This document shows, piece after piece, positions 8,467-15,084 of a DNA stretch of 32,127 nt (its first letter is position 1; the number at the start of each line of letters is the position of its first letter). The stretch lies in assembly GCA_017536635.1 (NCBI GenBank), contig JAFXHA010000053.1, forward strand, positions 1-32,127, in the 5' to 3' direction. The translations under genes and the position numbers were made by a program. The notes under the pieces were generated by a model, which searched no databases, had not been told where the DNA came from, and was given only the letters and a program-made list of their open reading frames with translations. Origin of the DNA: Clostridia bacterium (GTDB lineage Bacteria > Bacillota > Clostridia > Oscillospirales > CAG-272).

Positions 8467-9768
8467 ATGAGAGAACATATAGTTTCTATTGTGATAATGC
8501 TTGTATGCCTTGGCTTTTCGGCGTTCTTTTCGTCAACCGAGACGGCGTATACGTCATTCAACCGCGCAAAGATGAAAAATCTCGCGGCAGAGGGAAATAA
8601 AAAGGCGGCTCGTGCCTTGAAAATTTCGGAAAATTACGACAAGCTGCTTTCCACCATACTCGTTGGTAATAATATAGTTAATATCGTTTTGTCATCGCTT
8701 TCCACTGTGCTCTTTATCAAGGTGCTTACGGGAACTGATGCGGCAGGATACGCTACGGCAATATCTACGGCTGTTACTACGATAGTAGTGCTTCTTTTTG
8801 GTGAGATATCGCCTAAAAGCATTGCTAAGGAGCGCCCCGAGTCCTTTGCTATGGCGGTGGGCGGAGTGCTTCGCGTATTTACTGTAATACTCGCGCCCGT
8901 CAATGCTATTATGATGCTTTGGAAAAAGCTGCTTTCAAAGATCATCAAGCCTCAGCACGACGATACGGTTACCGAGGGCGAGCTTCTCACGCTTGTTGAC
9001 GAGGCTCACGAGGACGGAAGCATCGACGAGTATAACAAGACGGTAATCGAAAATATATTTGATTTTGACGATATATACGCGTCTGATATTGCTACGCACC
9101 GTACCGACGTCAAGCTGCTTTCTGTTGAGGATAGCGATGAGGATTGGGATGAGATAATTATGAGCAGCCGCTATTCAAGATATCCTATCTGCGGAGAAAC
9201 CGTTGACGAGATAGTCGGTATTCTCGACGCGAGAAAATATTTCCGCCTTGACGATAAGGACAGAGCAAGCGTTATGGAAAACGCCGTTGACGCGCCGTAT
9301 TTCGTGCCCGAGACGGTAAAGGCTGACGTTCTCTTTAAGAAAATGAAGGAAAACAAGGCACAATTTGCGATAGTGCTTGACGAGCACGCGGGCTTTACGG
9401 GAATCGTAACGCTTACCGACCTCGTTGAGTGCCTTGTAGGAGAGTTTGCCGAGCCGCAGGATGAGGAAGAGGAGATACAGCTCATCACTCAGCTTGATGA
9501 GGGCAAATGGGAGATAAGCGGCGCCGCGTTGCTTGAGGAGATCGCCGAGGCTATCGGCGTTAAGATTGACGACGGCGAGAGCGATACCTTCGGCGGCTTC
9601 GTGCTTGGTATTTACGGATCTATTCCCGAGGACGGAACCACCTTTGAGGTCTCGACCGACGATATGGATATCGAGATAATGGGAATCAAAGACCATAAGA
9701 TAGAAAAAGCCGTAGTTACGTTTAAGGAAAAGTCAGAGGAGCAGGAAGAGGCTCCGGCTGAGGAGTGA
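8467..9768 (+). CDS. CNNM/CorC-HlyC family transporter-like protein (DUF21 + CBS pair), copy 1
   Basis: Membrane protein of the CNNM/CorC family, whose members are linked to magnesium and other divalent cation efflux or homeostasis. The N-terminal DUF21 domain (about residues 1-160) has several hydrophobic helices and the pattern FSSTETAYTSFNRAKM. A CBS-domain pair follows (about 195-325, including SRYSRYPICGETVDEIVGI and IVLDEHAGFTGIVTLTDL), then a C-terminal CorC_HlyC domain (LITQLDEGKWEISGAALLEE). I chose ATG 8467 because TTGGAG lies 6 bp upstream; the upstream TTG at 8455 is part of that ribosome binding site. First gene of an operon with an AI-2E transporter and a second CNNM copy. The leader suggests regulated expression. 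The transported ion cannot be read from the sequence. Confidence 0.92.
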   Translation: MREHIVSIVIMLVCLGFSAFFSSTETAYTSFNRAKMKNLAAEGNKKAARALKISENYDKLLSTILVGNNIVNIVLSSLSTVLFIKVLTGTDAAGYATAISTAVTTIVVLLFGEISPKSIAKERPESFAMAVGGVLRVFTVILAPVNAIMMLWKKLLSKIIKPQHDDTVTEGELLTLVDEAHEDGSIDEYNKTVIENIFDFDDIYASDIATHRTDVKLLSVEDSDEDWDEIIMSSRYSRYPICGETVDEIVGILDARKYFRLDDKDRASVMENAVDAPYFVPETVKADVLFKKMKENKAQFAIVLDEHAGFTGIVTLTDLVECLVGEFAEPQDEEEEIQLITQLDEGKWEISGAALLEEIAEAIGVKIDDGESDTFGGFVLGIYGSIPEDGTTFEVSTDDMDIEIMGIKDHKIEKAVVTFKEKSEEQEEAPAEE

Positions 9769-9777
9769 GGTATATAA

Positions 9778-11055
9778 ATGAATCTTGATAAAAAAGGAAC
9801 GTTTAAGCTCCTTGGAATAATTTTTGCATCAATAATATTTTTTGCCGCTCTTACCAATTTGGGAGACGTTATACCGGTGATCCGAAAGATATTCGGAGTC
9901 TTGGCTCCCATCGTTGTCGGTATCGCAATTGCGTTTGTCCTTAATATTCCGTTAAGACTTTTGGAGTGCAGAGTTTTCAGAAGCCTCACCTATTCCTCTA
10001 AGGCTAAGGCTTGGAAAAAGATCAAAAGACCGGTTTGCCTGGCTATCAGTGTAGTGCTCGTGCTTGCGTTCACCTCAATACTGATCTCGATAATTCTTCC
10101 TCAGCTTATAGAAGCTCTCATAAAATTCTTCTCCGAGCTTCCCGGATATATGGATGCTCTTAACGCATGGATAGTCGGTTTTATAGACAAATTCCATCTT
10201 CCCGTGGAAAACTCCGGTCAGATTGTAGATTGGGAGTTGATAAGTGCCAATGCTCTCGCGTATTTTAGCGAAAATCAGGGGGATATTGCAGACATTACTA
10301 TGGATGCGCTCGAAACGGTCGCGGTTGGCTTGTTCAATCTGATATTCGGATTTATCTTTGCTATCTATATTCTCGCGTCCAAGGAAAGACTTGCAAGAAG
10401 CGGAAGAAGAATTGTATTTTCGATATTCAAGCCCGAAAGAGCAAGATCGCTCCTGAAATTTGCCACACTTTCCAACAAGGCGTTCAACGGCTTTGTTACG
10501 GGACAGACGCTCGAGGCGCTTACTATCGGAGTTTTGTGCTTTATCGGTGTGCTTATATTGGGAACGCCTTATCCCTTGCTCGTCTCCGTGATCATTGCGG
10601 TAACGGCGTTTATTCCCGTCTTCGGACCTATAATCGGAACGGTCATATGCGCGTTTATCATTCTTATAGTCAATCCGATGAAGGCCATCTGGTTCGTAGT
10701 ATTCATCATCATACTTCAGCAGATCGAGAGCAACGTGATATATCCCAAGATAATGGGCAAGTCGGTAGGACTTCCGGGACTGTGGGTGCTGGTTGCGGTT
10801 ACGGTATTCGGTGGACTGTGGGGAATCGTCGGAATCATAATCAGTATTCCGATATGCTCCGTGCTCTATACTCTGTTTGACAGCTGGATGAGCAAGCGGC
10901 TTATTGAAAGAAACATTTTGCACCACCATTATGAGACGGACGATTCCAAAGCCCCCGAGGAGTCGGGCTTCTTCAAATTTATCAAAAGAAAAAAGAAGAC
11001 CGAAAGTGAAAACGTCGAAGCGGAAGAAAAAACAGAGACTGAAGAAAAAGAATAA
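9778..11055 (+). CDS. AI-2E family (PerM/YdiK-like) transporter
   Basis: Polytopic membrane protein of 425 residues in the AI-2E exporter superfamily, a broad family that includes proteins proposed to export autoinducer-2 and others acting as ion antiporters. Helices lie near residues 10-60 and 85-110. After a central, partly amphipathic region come further helices, with the family-typical stretch GPIIGTVICAFIILIVNPMK, then QQIESNVIYPKIMGKSVGLP and FGGLWGIVGIIISIPICSVL. The last 30 or so residues form a highly charged Lys/Glu cytoplasmic tail. It begins 9 bp after the CNNM copy 1 stop codon and is followed 42 bp later by CNNM copy 2. An ion-homeostasis role would fit the neighbours better than quorum signalling, but this is inference. 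Confidence 0.9.
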   Translation: MNLDKKGTFKLLGIIFASIIFFAALTNLGDVIPVIRKIFGVLAPIVVGIAIAFVLNIPLRLLECRVFRSLTYSSKAKAWKKIKRPVCLAISVVLVLAFTSILISIILPQLIEALIKFFSELPGYMDALNAWIVGFIDKFHLPVENSGQIVDWELISANALAYFSENQGDIADITMDALETVAVGLFNLIFGFIFAIYILASKERLARSGRRIVFSIFKPERARSLLKFATLSNKAFNGFVTGQTLEALTIGVLCFIGVLILGTPYPLLVSVIIAVTAFIPVFGPIIGTVICAFIILIVNPMKAIWFVVFIIILQQIESNVIYPKIMGKSVGLPGLWVLVAVTVFGGLWGIVGIIISIPICSVLYTLFDSWMSKRLIERNILHHHYETDDSKAPEESGFFKFIKRKKKTESENVEAEEKTETEEKE

Positions 11056-11097
11056 AAAATAGAAACTAAATAATATTTTGGAGGAAAAATAATAACA

Positions 11098-12432
11098 ATG
11101 GTACCCTTACTATTGCAGGTTGCGCTTATCTTTCTTAACGCGATATTTGCCTGCGCCGAGATAGCGGTTATCTCGATAAACGACGCAAAGCTCGCTCAGC
11201 TTACAGCGAGCGGAAACAAGCGTGCAAAGAGACTTACCAAGCTTACAAGCCAACCTGCGAAATTTCTTGCTACTATACAGGTAGCCATAACCCTTTCCGG
11301 ATTCCTTGCCAGTGCATTCGCGGCAGAGAACTTTTCGGATAAGCTCGTCAGCTGGGTGATCAGCCTTGGACTTAAAGCCGATCCCGAGCTGCTCGATACC
11401 GTTGCGGTAATACTTATAACCATCGTGCTTTCTTACTTTACACTTGTGTTTAGCGAGCTTCTGCCCAAGCAGATCGCTATGAAGAAGTCGGAGAAGATGG
11501 CTCTCGGTCTTTCGGGATTCGTTTGGTTTATATCCAAGGTGTTTGCGCCTGTCGTGTGGCTGCTCACCGCTTCCACCAACGGATTGCTCAGGCTTATAGG
11601 CATTGATCCTGACGCCAAGGACGACGAGGTAACCGAGGAAGAGATAAAGATGATGGTCGATGCGGGAAGCGAGAGCGGAACTATCGATGAGACCGAAAAA
11701 GAGATAATCAAAAACGTCTTTGAGTTTGACGATCTCTCGGCGGGCGACATAGCGGTACATAGAACCGAGATATCTTTGCTGTGGCTTGAGGAGGACGTCG
11801 CGGATTGGCACAAGACAATTTCCGAGACCAAATTCTCCCGTTATCCCATATGCGACGGAAGTGTTGATAAGGTGTGCGGAATCCTTAACGCAAGAGAGTA
11901 TCTTGTGCTTGAGGATAAAAGCCGTGAAAACGTGCTCGCAAAGGCGGTTCGCCCCGCGTATTTCGTTCCCGAGAGCGTTAAGGCCGACGTGCTCTTTAAG
12001 AATATGAAGGCAAAGAAGGAATCCTTTGCGGTCGTTCTTGACGAGTATGGCGGAACGACGGGCATCATTGCGATGAAGGATATAGTTAAGTGTATCATAG
12101 GCGATATAGTTTCCGAGGCGGAGCCTCAAATCGTCGAGCCGACGGTTGAGCAGATAGGCGATAGCCTGTGGCTCGTGAACGGAAACGCCTCGACCGAGCT
12201 TCTCGCTACTACCATCGGAATTTCTATGGACGACGGAGAATCGGATACCTTCAGCGGCTACGTTCTCGGACTGCACGGAAATATTCCGAGCGACGGCGAG
12301 ACCTTTGAGGTCGAGACCGAAAAACTTTACATAAAGGCGCTTGAGATAAAAGAGCATATCGTTGAGCGTGCCGAGATATTTGTAAAGCCTGAGGTTGACG
12401 GCAAAAAAGAAGAGGATTCGAACGAAGAATAA
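11098..12432 (+). CDS. CNNM/CorC-HlyC family transporter-like protein (DUF21 + CBS pair), copy 2
   Basis: Second member of the CNNM/CorC family in the same operon, 444 residues. The DUF21 membrane domain (about 1-175) contains FACAEIAVISINDAKLAQL and AITLSGFLASAFAAENFSD, then VFSELLPKQIAMKKSEKMAL. The CBS pair (about 215-345) includes SRYPICDGSVDKVCGILNAR and VVLDEYGGTTGIIAMKDIV, and the C-terminal CorC_HlyC domain ends the protein. The cytosolic halves of the two copies are clearly alike (both have SRYPIC, YFVPE-VKADVLFK and DDGESDTF), while the membrane halves differ more: the N-terminal motif is FSSTETAYTSFN in copy 1 and FACAEIAVISIN in copy 2. This suggests an old duplication or two different specificities. 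A GGAGG site lies upstream. The operon ends with a strong hairpin at 12438-12472. Confidence 0.92.
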   Translation: MVPLLLQVALIFLNAIFACAEIAVISINDAKLAQLTASGNKRAKRLTKLTSQPAKFLATIQVAITLSGFLASAFAAENFSDKLVSWVISLGLKADPELLDTVAVILITIVLSYFTLVFSELLPKQIAMKKSEKMALGLSGFVWFISKVFAPVVWLLTASTNGLLRLIGIDPDAKDDEVTEEEIKMMVDAGSESGTIDETEKEIIKNVFEFDDLSAGDIAVHRTEISLLWLEEDVADWHKTISETKFSRYPICDGSVDKVCGILNAREYLVLEDKSRENVLAKAVRPAYFVPESVKADVLFKNMKAKKESFAVVLDEYGGTTGIIAMKDIVKCIIGDIVSEAEPQIVEPTVEQIGDSLWLVNGNASTELLATTIGISMDDGESDTFSGYVLGLHGNIPSDGETFEVETEKLYIKALEIKEHIVERAEIFVKPEVDGKKEEDSNEE

Positions 12433-12437
12433 AACAT

Positions 12438-12472
12438 ACGGCTTGAGAGTGAAAGCTCTCAAGCCGTTTTTT
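12438..12472 (+). terminator. Bidirectional terminator between convergent genes
   Basis: A perfect 12-bp stem (12438-12449 with 12456-12467, core GGCTTGAGAG / CTCTCAAGCC) with a 6-nt loop is followed on the plus strand by a run of six T. On the minus strand it is followed by TATGTTTTATTC, a weaker T-rich tail. It ends both the CNNM operon and the convergent minus-strand pair. Confidence 0.9.
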
Positions 12473-12487
12473 CCTTTGACCGATCTG

Positions 12488-12784
12488 TTATTCCTTTGTA
12501 CGAAGCTCGTCTATTCGGCGATGCGCAAGCTTTACCGATTCTTCCGCGATGATCAGTCGCTCGGTCAGCTCCTTCACGTCGCCCTTGACGTTCGAGAGAT
12601 CTGCCTTTATTTCCGATATGCCTGCGCTGATGTCCTCAAGCTTGACTATTACCATAGTAAGCTCCGAGGTCTCGCGCGAGACGTCCTTTTTATAGCTTCT
12701 TTTTATAGATACCGATCCGGAATATAGGGCAAAAAGAAGCGAGAACAGCGATATGATTATGAGTATTGCCGATTCTACAGACAT
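12488..12784 (-). CDS. Small membrane-anchored coiled-coil protein (phage-like)
   Basis: I do not recognise a named family. The 98-residue protein has one hydrophobic helix near residues 4-24 (ILIIISLFSLLFALYSG), a Lys/Arg cluster, then a heptad-like amphipathic stretch from about residue 40 to the end (LEDISAGISEIKADLSNVKG and following), suggesting a coiled coil. Such short single-helix plus coiled-coil proteins occur next to holins and tail genes in phages, but the reversed order (coiled coil first) is more common there. I set the start at ATG 12784 because GAGG lies just upstream and the previous gene ends at 12786; a GTG at 12796 is the alternative. It is translated directly after the upstream phage-like gene. 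Confidence 0.65.
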   Translation of the reverse strand: MSVESAILIIISLFSLLFALYSGSVSIKRSYKKDVSRETSELTMVIVKLEDISAGISEIKADLSNVKGDVKELTERLIIAEESVKLAHRRIDELRTKE

Positions 12785-12785
12785 A

Positions 12786-13112
12786 TCACACCTCACCGCT
12801 ATCCTCGGGATGATCTCCCGCCACCCAAAGCTCTATCGGTACAGAGGTCTTTGCGAGACCGCCGCCCTCACCTACGGCAAATATAAGGCATTTTCCGCGT
12901 GATGAAAGTATCTTTCGCGGAACCGTTACCGTTTCGCCTTTATGTTTGACGGATATCTGCTCTCCGTCAGGCGCGACGAAAACGATTTTCTTGTTAAGTC
13001 CTTTCCAATCACTTGAAAAAACAAATTCCAACAGATCAAATCCATAGCTTCCGCGACCGAATGCAAATATTCTTTGCGGATATACCGAATTGTTTTTTAT
13101 ATGGATCTTCAT
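12786..13112 (-). CDS. Phage baseplate/tail-like hypothetical protein
   Basis: This 108-residue protein begins MKIHIKNNSVYPQRIFAFG and contains FVFSSDWKGLNKKIVFVAPD. The pattern resembles the N-terminal beta-rich segments of BppU-type phage baseplate proteins and short tail-end proteins of Clostridia phages, from memory of such families rather than a search. There is no signal peptide or transmembrane helix, and the C-terminus is acidic. I chose ATG 13112 because AGGAG lies 5 bp upstream; an in-frame ATG at 13139 lacks a site. It is followed without a gap by the coiled-coil membrane protein, so the two form a two-gene unit driven by an extended -10 promoter at 13149-13157. No other phage genes are nearby, so it may be a remnant or a recruited gene. 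Confidence 0.6.
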   Translation of the reverse strand: MKIHIKNNSVYPQRIFAFGRGSYGFDLLEFVFSSDWKGLNKKIVFVAPDGEQISVKHKGETVTVPRKILSSRGKCLIFAVGEGGGLAKTSVPIELWVAGDHPEDSGEV

Positions 13113-13148
13113 ATTACTCCTGCTTTGCGGTTCGGTCATTCCGATGAT

Positions 13149-13157
13149 ATTATATCA
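13149..13157 (-). promoter_or_regulatory. Extended -10 promoter of the minus-strand phage-like pair
   Basis: Read on the minus strand this is TGATATAAT, the extended -10 form, 37-45 bp before the start at 13112. No good -35 hexamer is seen at 17 bp, which fits an extended -10 promoter. Confidence 0.5.
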
Positions 13158-13174
13158 CGCAAAATTGTCGTACT

Positions 13175-13194
13175 ACTGACCGAAATCTGTCAGT
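13175..13194. promoter_or_regulatory. Inverted repeat between divergent promoters, possible operator
   Basis: ACTGAC (13175-13180) and GTCAGT (13189-13194) form a perfect 6-bp inverted repeat with an 8-bp spacer. It overlaps where the -35 of the minus-strand promoter would be and lies 35 bp before the plus-strand promoter, a good place for a repressor or activator dimer. No binding protein can be assigned. Confidence 0.4.
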
Positions 13195-13228
13195 AAAAGC
13201 AAATAATTTGTAAAATCGGCTAAAAAAC

Positions 13229-13257
13229 TTGCAAAAGTTCCGTATATATGATATAAT
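13229..13257 (+). promoter_or_regulatory. Promoter of the four-helix membrane protein and lipoprotein genes
   Basis: A -35 box TTGCAA (13229-13234) and a -10 box TATAAT (13252-13257) are separated by 17 bp, again with the extended form TGATATAAT. It lies 36 bp before the start codon at 13293 and is nearly the same in sequence as the rplS promoter. Confidence 0.75.
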
Positions 13258-13292
13258 TTTAGGGTAGCCTACAGAAAGGATTTGATTATAAA

Positions 13293-13727
13293 ATGAACTT
13301 CAAGTGTTTTATAAAAAGGCTTTTGGTAAATTCCTGTATATTTTTTAGCTTGATAATGCTCGGATATACTATTGTGGCGGCAATAATGCACGTTACAGAA
13401 GACGAGGTGCTGCTCGATGCGTCGAGAGTTCTTCTTTTCTACGTGTTCTCACTGCTTTTCGCCGCGGCAAATTCACTCAAGAGCATAAAAGCCTTGCATA
13501 AGGCGGTCGCCCTTCTTTTGCATTTCGCAATAACCGTATTCGCGTTTTACGCGTGCTTCCTGCTGCCGCTCGGTATGAGCTCGTCCAACGTATTCATAGG
13601 TCTTGCTGTATATACCGTCGCGTACGTTCTGATCTCTGCCGTAATGGCGATATTCAAGTCGCGCCTGAAGGCTAATTCCGAGGTCAACGAGGAGTACGTT
13701 TCACAGTTTACGAAAGCAAAAAAGTAA
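13293..13727 (+). CDS. Hypothetical four-helix membrane protein (possibly DUF3021-like)
   Basis: The 144-residue protein has four hydrophobic segments near residues 11-32, 45-63, 70-92 and 99-120, with short loops and a charged cytoplasmic tail rich in Lys and Glu (KSRLKANSEVNEEYVSQF). Size and layout resemble the DUF3021 group of small membrane proteins, but no specific motif confirms this. AGAAAGGA lies about 12 bp before the ATG. It is the first gene after the promoter at 13229-13257 and is followed 45 bp later by the SGNH lipoprotein, probably in the same transcript. Function is unknown. Confidence 0.7.
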   Translation: MNFKCFIKRLLVNSCIFFSLIMLGYTIVAAIMHVTEDEVLLDASRVLLFYVFSLLFAAANSLKSIKALHKAVALLLHFAITVFAFYACFLLPLGMSSSNVFIGLAVYTVAYVLISAVMAIFKSRLKANSEVNEEYVSQFTKAKK

Positions 13728-13772
13728 AGCCGATTGTGCCGGATCCGAATACTAACGGAAGGCATCGGATAA

Positions 13773-14582
13773 ATGAAAAAATATAATAATATAATGCTGT
13801 CAATATTCAAAATCTTGTTACTCTCTGTTTGCGCAGTGCTGATCCTATCGTCCTGCGAAAAAAACGAGCCGAGCAACGATACGCTTGATACCGAGGTAAG
13901 CAAAATTTCTGCTGATGCAGAGCTTGAAGCTACCGATGATATGGGCGAGAGGTATATTGACGGCATTATTTTTATAGGTGAATCCACGACTTATCACATC
14001 AAGAGCCGAGGCGTGCTCAGAGACGGCAAGGATACAAAGCAGGTATGGTCGACAAGCGCGGGCACTATGACGCTTGATACCAATATAGCGGCGGCAAGAA
14101 TAGTATATCCCGAAACCCTTGAGGAGATAACGCTGTATGAGGCGGCAAGCAAGGCGAAGCCTCAAATATTCGTGCTGACCTTTGGGCTCAACGGTGCCGT
14201 CAGTAAGGTTCAGCGCGGCGAGGAATATTATAAGAGCTGTTATATGGCGCTTGTTGATGAGCTGAGGCGAGGCTCGCCCGACTCGGATATCATAATTCAA
14301 GCCTGTCCGCCCATTGCCGAGAATATGGACACCTCGGCGTATAGGGTGAGCGTCAAAACACTCAATTCATATATAGATACACTTAACGGCTGGGCAAAAA
14401 GAATGTGCGCTGAGCAGGGGATATATTATCTTGCGAGCAATAGTGCGCTGAAGAATTCAAAGGGATACCTTGAGGCGAGCTATCAGGTAGGAGACGGCTA
14501 TCATCTTACCGCATCGGCGTATGAAAAAATGCTCGGATATATCCGCACGCACGGAATAGTTAAGGAGAACGTGGGAAAATGA
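13773..14582 (+). CDS. SGNH/GDSL-hydrolase-like lipoprotein
   Basis: Secreted, membrane-anchored hydrolase-like protein of 269 residues. The signal peptide ends in a lipobox VLILSSC with the lipidated Cys at residue 28. The SGNH block I is FIGESTTYH with Ser71 as candidate nucleophile (GES in place of GDS), and block V is DGYHLT with Asp241 and His244 in the standard DxxH spacing. The block FVLTFGLNGA (near residue 132) has Gly-x-Asn in the right place. Members of this family in Gram-positives act as esterases or acyltransferases on cell-surface glycans. The stop codon overlaps the start of the DUF4358 gene by 4 bp, so the two are translationally coupled. Substrate is unknown; an O-acetylation or deacylation role would fit the family. 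Confidence 0.8.
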   Translation: MKKYNNIMLSIFKILLLSVCAVLILSSCEKNEPSNDTLDTEVSKISADAELEATDDMGERYIDGIIFIGESTTYHIKSRGVLRDGKDTKQVWSTSAGTMTLDTNIAAARIVYPETLEEITLYEAASKAKPQIFVLTFGLNGAVSKVQRGEEYYKSCYMALVDELRRGSPDSDIIIQACPPIAENMDTSAYRVSVKTLNSYIDTLNGWAKRMCAEQGIYYLASNSALKNSKGYLEASYQVGDGYHLTASAYEKMLGYIRTHGIVKENVGK

Positions 14583-15073
14583 GAAAATATATGAAGCTTT
14601 TTGCCGTTATCTGCGCCTGCCTTTTGATTTGCTCCTGCGCGCAGAAAAAATACCGTAGCGACGTTAGCTGTCGGGAGCTTTGCGATTTGGCACAAAAATC
14701 GATAGATGACGGGTTGGAGTATGAGGAGTACGGAGAGTCGCACTTGAAATATGAGTTTGGAGACGGTGCGCTCGGTGCGGACGATTTTTGCATAGTTTAT
14801 TCGGTAAAGGTCGAGGATATAAATGAGATAGGCGTATTTTTTGCCGACGGTGAGGAGCGGGTAAAGGAGATAGCCAAGGATTGCAGGGAATATCTTGAGG
14901 ATATGCGCGAGAACAAGAGCGCGTTTATCTCAAGCTACGCACCGCTTGAGATGCCAAAGCTTGACAGGGCAGGCGTCAGGGTGTATGGAAATTATGTTAT
15001 CTATGCGGTAACTGACGAAGACCTTGCGGAAAATGCTTTTGAAGAAATAGAAAAACGGCTCACTGTAAGGTGA
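14579..15073 (+). CDS. DUF4358 domain-containing lipoprotein
   Basis: Lipoprotein of 164 residues with signal peptide and lipobox LLICSC (Cys20 lipidated). The mature part matches my knowledge of DUF4358: a YRSDVSCRELCDLAQKSI-like start, then FCIVYSVKVEDINEIGVFFA, and a C-terminal GNYVIYAVTDEDLAENAF. The function of the domain is not known. Genes for it are often found near MBOAT acyltransferases and SGNH proteins in Clostridia, which matches the partner here and the MBOAT operon about 5-9 kb downstream. The start overlaps the previous stop by 4 bp; AAGGAG lies 11 bp upstream, and an ATG at 14591 is a possible alternative. Its last codons lie inside a terminator hairpin that serves the opposite strand. 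Confidence 0.8.
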   Translation: MRKYMKLFAVICACLLICSCAQKKYRSDVSCRELCDLAQKSIDDGLEYEEYGESHLKYEFGDGALGADDFCIVYSVKVEDINEIGVFFADGEERVKEIAKDCREYLEDMRENKSAFISSYAPLEMPKLDRAGVRVYGNYVIYAVTDEDLAENAFEEIEKRLTVR

Positions 15074-15080
15074 GCCGTTT
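15051..15080 (-). terminator. Terminator of the glycoside hydrolase gene, inside the DUF4358 coding end
   Basis: A perfect 11-bp stem (15053-15063 with 15070-15080, core ACGGCTCAC / GTGAGCCGT) with a 6-nt loop. Read on the minus strand it ends in a run of five T, starting 4 bp after the hydrolase stop codon. The plus strand has no clear T run. The left arm and loop are the last seven codons of the convergent DUF4358 gene. Confidence 0.85.
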
Positions 15081-15084
15081 GGCG

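Noticed and set aside
9778-11055. Quorum-sensing (AI-2) export role for the AI-2E family gene
   Set aside because: The family is broad and many members transport ions; there is no luxS or lsr gene here, and the neighbours point to ion homeostasis.
11110-12462. A 450-codon minus-strand open frame opposite the second CNNM gene
   Set aside because: The plus-strand frame has clear DUF21, CBS and CorC homology and a good ribosome binding site; the antisense frame is a by-product of codon bias.
12395-12727. Plus-strand open frame across the terminator at 12438-12472
   Set aside because: It runs through a strong terminator and is antisense to the better supported minus-strand coiled-coil gene, which has a proper ribosome binding site and a membrane helix pattern.
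13743-13771. ATCCGA/TCGGAT inverted repeat around the ribosome binding site of the SGNH lipoprotein gene, as a translation switch
   Set aside because: The stem is only six base pairs with a long loop, and the ribosome binding site is in the loop and not paired; the evidence is too thin.
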